Notes under the pieces: generated by a model
The model's input: only the letters and a program-made list of their open reading frames with translations
The model's database searches: none
What the model was told of the DNA's origin: nothing
Shown here: piece after piece, positions 62,161-64,000 of the stretch
Layout of the letters: each line of letters begins with the position of its first letter
Numbering within the stretch: the first letter of the stretch is position 1
Assembly (NCBI GenBank): GCA_039105265.1
Contig: JAPFFF010000006.1
Coordinates: 5,270,001 to 5,334,000 of the forward strand
Direction of reading: 5' to 3'
From: Tritrichomonas musculus
Taxonomy: Eukaryota > Parabasalia > Tritrichomonadida > Tritrichomonadidae
Length of the DNA stretch: 64,000 nucleotides
Position numbers and translations under genes: made by a program

Positions 62161-64000
62161 TTAATTATTTTCAAGTGAGGAAAAAAGAGTTTCTAAAGGA
62201 TTTTTTTGTGTAATCTGAATCACTAATATATTGGGCGGAAATTGAAATTTATTAAGGGTGATCTCGGAATAAAAATATTCCAACAAATGAAGGCCAGTAT
62301 TGAAATTTATTGAATTGAACTTAAAACTTTTAATATCTGATGAAAATACAATTGCTTGAGATAATGATTTACAACCATAGAAAGCATAATTCTCAATAAT
62401 CGTGACATTTTCAGGAATTACAATTTCTTTTAAAGATTGGCAATTTTTGAATGCACATTTATTAATCAGAAATAAATTAAAAGGCAGTTTGATTTCTGCA
62501 AGTGAAGTACATCCGTTGAAAGCAAAACAATCTATTTCATTAACCTTATCAGGAATTGATATTTTAGTTAATTTTTCGCATCCCGCAAAGCAACCTCGTT
62601 TAATTGATGAAATGAAAGGAGGCAATGAAATCTCTTTTAATGACTTACACCTTTGAAAAGCATATTTACCAATATCTGACAAAGTAGAATCTTTTTCAAA
62701 GATAACTTTTTCTAATGAAGAGCAATTTTTAAAAGCCTTATCACAAATTGAATCAACAGAAGAAGGAATAGTTATTTCTTTCAAAACTGAACAACAGTAA
62801 AAAGCATCCATATCAATAATCACTTTTGAAAATGAAGGAGAAATTAGGCTTATTTCATGAGAAAAAAAGTTATTTTCAAAAGAATTTTTTTGAGGAGGAA
62901 TAGATACTTTTGGTAATATTGATGTTCCACAAAAAGTTAATTTTTTTGAATCTAAATTTGATTTACACCTAAATTTTGTATTAAAATCAAAAGTTTCACA
63001 TTTTATATTTTTTCTTTTGGAAAATGGAGGAAATATCGAATAAAATTCCTTAGAAAACACACGTGGAAGTGAATCGCAGCCGAAGAAACTTAATTTATGG
63101 ACAGTTTCATTGGAAAACAAGATTTTTTCTAATCTTGTGCATTTACCAAAAGCTGAATAATCAATTTTATTCAAAGAATAAGGAAGAGAAATTTGAGTTA
63201 ATGATGAGCATCTATAAAAAGTAAATTGCCCAATTCTAGTAACAAGAGGAGGTATTGATATTTGAGTTAATGATGAGCAATCATAGAAAGCAAAATCATC
63301 TATTTCAGCTATCTGAGAAGGAATAGATATTTTTTCCAATGATTTACAACCTTGAAAAGCACCATGTCCGATATATATTACAGAAGGAGGAATTGAAATT
63401 TCAACAAGTGAAACGCAATTAAAGAAAGCATATCGGGAAATTGAAGTAATAAACGATGGTATTGAAATTTTAGTAAGTGTATCACAATCTCTAAAGCAAT
63501 AATCACATATTTTAATATTTTCTTGACTTAATAACAAATCAAAAATTTCCCAATTCATTTTTGTAGCAGCTGCATTAATTGGAGTTGATATATATTTATA
63601 AGTATACATTGTATTTATATTAATAATCGGCATTTCTTTCAAAAGATTTTCAACAAGAAAATAATTATCTGATTTGCACAAATAATAAAAAGTCTTTTGA
63701 TTAAAGAAATAAGATTTTGGATAATACTGAAAATTATAACATTTAACATTTGAACTGAATAAATCGTCATCTATGGGCAATGTGTCTGAATAGTTATCTA
63801 AAAAATATTCTGTGATTTCATTATGAAAGCATTTCATTGACTCTTTAATGGCTTTTATGTTTGGTTTGATTTTGCATTCCTCAAGAAAATGGATGATTTC
63901 TGGATTTCTGCCATGAATCGCATAAAGCCACAGCTTACTATGTAAACGGATTCCGCTATTAAATAAATAACGAAATATTTGATTGGATCCAAAAAAGGCT
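62161..64000 (-). CDS. Ankyrin-like/BspA-type LRR protein (5' end outside window)
   Basis: The frame stays open from the stop at 62161 to the window edge, so the ATG at 63837 is internal. The first visible part reads FRYLFNSGIRLHSKLWLYAI followed by GRNPEIIHFLEE and, after the internal Met, TFYYLCKSDNYFLVENLL: the DUF3447/ankyrin-type N-terminus common in Tritrichomonas. From about 110 residues into the later part come BspA-type LRR_5 repeats, for example AFFNCVSLVEISIPPSVIYI, AFQGCKSLEKISIPSQIAEI, AFYDCSSLTQISIPPLVTRI: at least eleven units, with a less regular section in the middle. These proteins are known as a huge family with adhesion or scaffold roles; no signal peptide or membrane anchor is visible here. 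The 5' end is cut by the window. Confidence 0.92.
   Translation of the reverse strand, partial: AFFGSNQIFRYLFNSGIRLHSKLWLYAIHGRNPEIIHFLEECKIKPNIKAIKESMKCFHNEITEYFLDNYSDTLPIDDDLFSSNVKCYNFQYYPKSYFFNQKTFYYLCKSDNYFLVENLLKEMPIININTMYTYKYISTPINAAATKMNWEIFDLLLSQENIKICDYCFRDCDTLTKISIPSFITSISRYAFFNCVSLVEISIPPSVIYIGHGAFQGCKSLEKISIPSQIAEIDDFAFYDCSSLTQISIPPLVTRIGQFTFYRCSSLTQISLPYSLNKIDYSAFGKCTRLEKILFSNETVHKLSFFGCDSLPRVFSKEFYSIFPPFSKRKNIKCETFDFNTKFRCKSNLDSKKLTFCGTSILPKVSIPPQKNSFENNFFSHEISLISPSFSKVIIDMDAFYCCSVLKEITIPSSVDSICDKAFKNCSSLEKVIFEKDSTLSDIGKYAFQRCKSLKEISLPPFISSIKRGCFAGCEKLTKISIPDKVNEIDCFAFNGCTSLAEIKLPFNLFLINKCAFKNCQSLKEIVIPENVTIIENYAFYGCKSLSQAIVFSSDIKSFKFNSINFNTGLHLLEYFYSEITLNKFQFPPNILVIQITQKNPLETLFSSLENN

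Overview
The window looks like nuclear DNA of a parabasalid protist, most likely Tritrichomonas or a close relative. This is inferred from gene content, not from a database match. The DNA is very AT-rich, genes are intronless with short spacers, and the families are ones known to be expanded in trichomonads: BspA-type leucine-rich repeats behind an ankyrin-like N-terminus, protein kinases with Sel1 repeats, TKL-like kinases with ubiquitin-like tails, Pmp-like beta-helix membrane proteins, an ABCA-like transporter relic, and many DNA transposons.

Region 1-2150 holds a partial RRM protein, a divergent neighbour with a bromodomain-like segment, and a small coiled-coil protein. From 2162 to 15212 lies what I read as one 13-kb hAT-type element. 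It has TAACCCTT...CGGC inverted ends and a flanking 8-9 bp duplication. Inside are a C13-like (legumain/GPI8-type) peptidase gene split at an 11-T run, a hAT transposase split by a frameshift, and two large 132-bp tandem arrays that are exact reverse complements in orientation (about 14 and 19 copies). An unrelated foldback element with 430-bp arms sits in its middle. Region 15213-18390 is mostly decayed sequence plus one GC-rich island.

Region 18392-41716 is the gene-dense part: GT61-like glycosyltransferase, TPR protein (TRAPPC12-like), DH/RhoGEF-like protein, V-ATPase subunit d, metallo-beta-lactamase-fold hydrolase, a basic unknown protein, a Pmp-like membrane protein, an ER-type Hsp70 without KDEL, an unknown protein, an RCC1-like protein with a new-looking C-terminal repeat, an LRR protein, a coiled-coil protein and a USP7-like deubiquitinase. 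A very young pogo-type transposon with 281-bp inverted repeats sits between V-ATPase d and the hydrolase, and a TTAA-flanked MITE lies just upstream of the Pmp gene.

Region 41717-57750 is again transposon-rich: a 2.3-kb non-autonomous hAT with an 800-bp hAT MITE nested in it, the TKL/ubiquitin-like kinase, a second hAT transposase with another 132-bp-period array between two matching CAGGGATG ends, a TA-flanked 1.46-kb element, and an ABCA relic. The last part (57752-64000) holds a kinase-Sel1 protein and the C-terminal part of an ankyrin/BspA-LRR protein cut by the window edge.

The genes do not form an operon. The most distinctive theme is the repeated association of hAT transposases with homogenised 132-bp satellite arrays.
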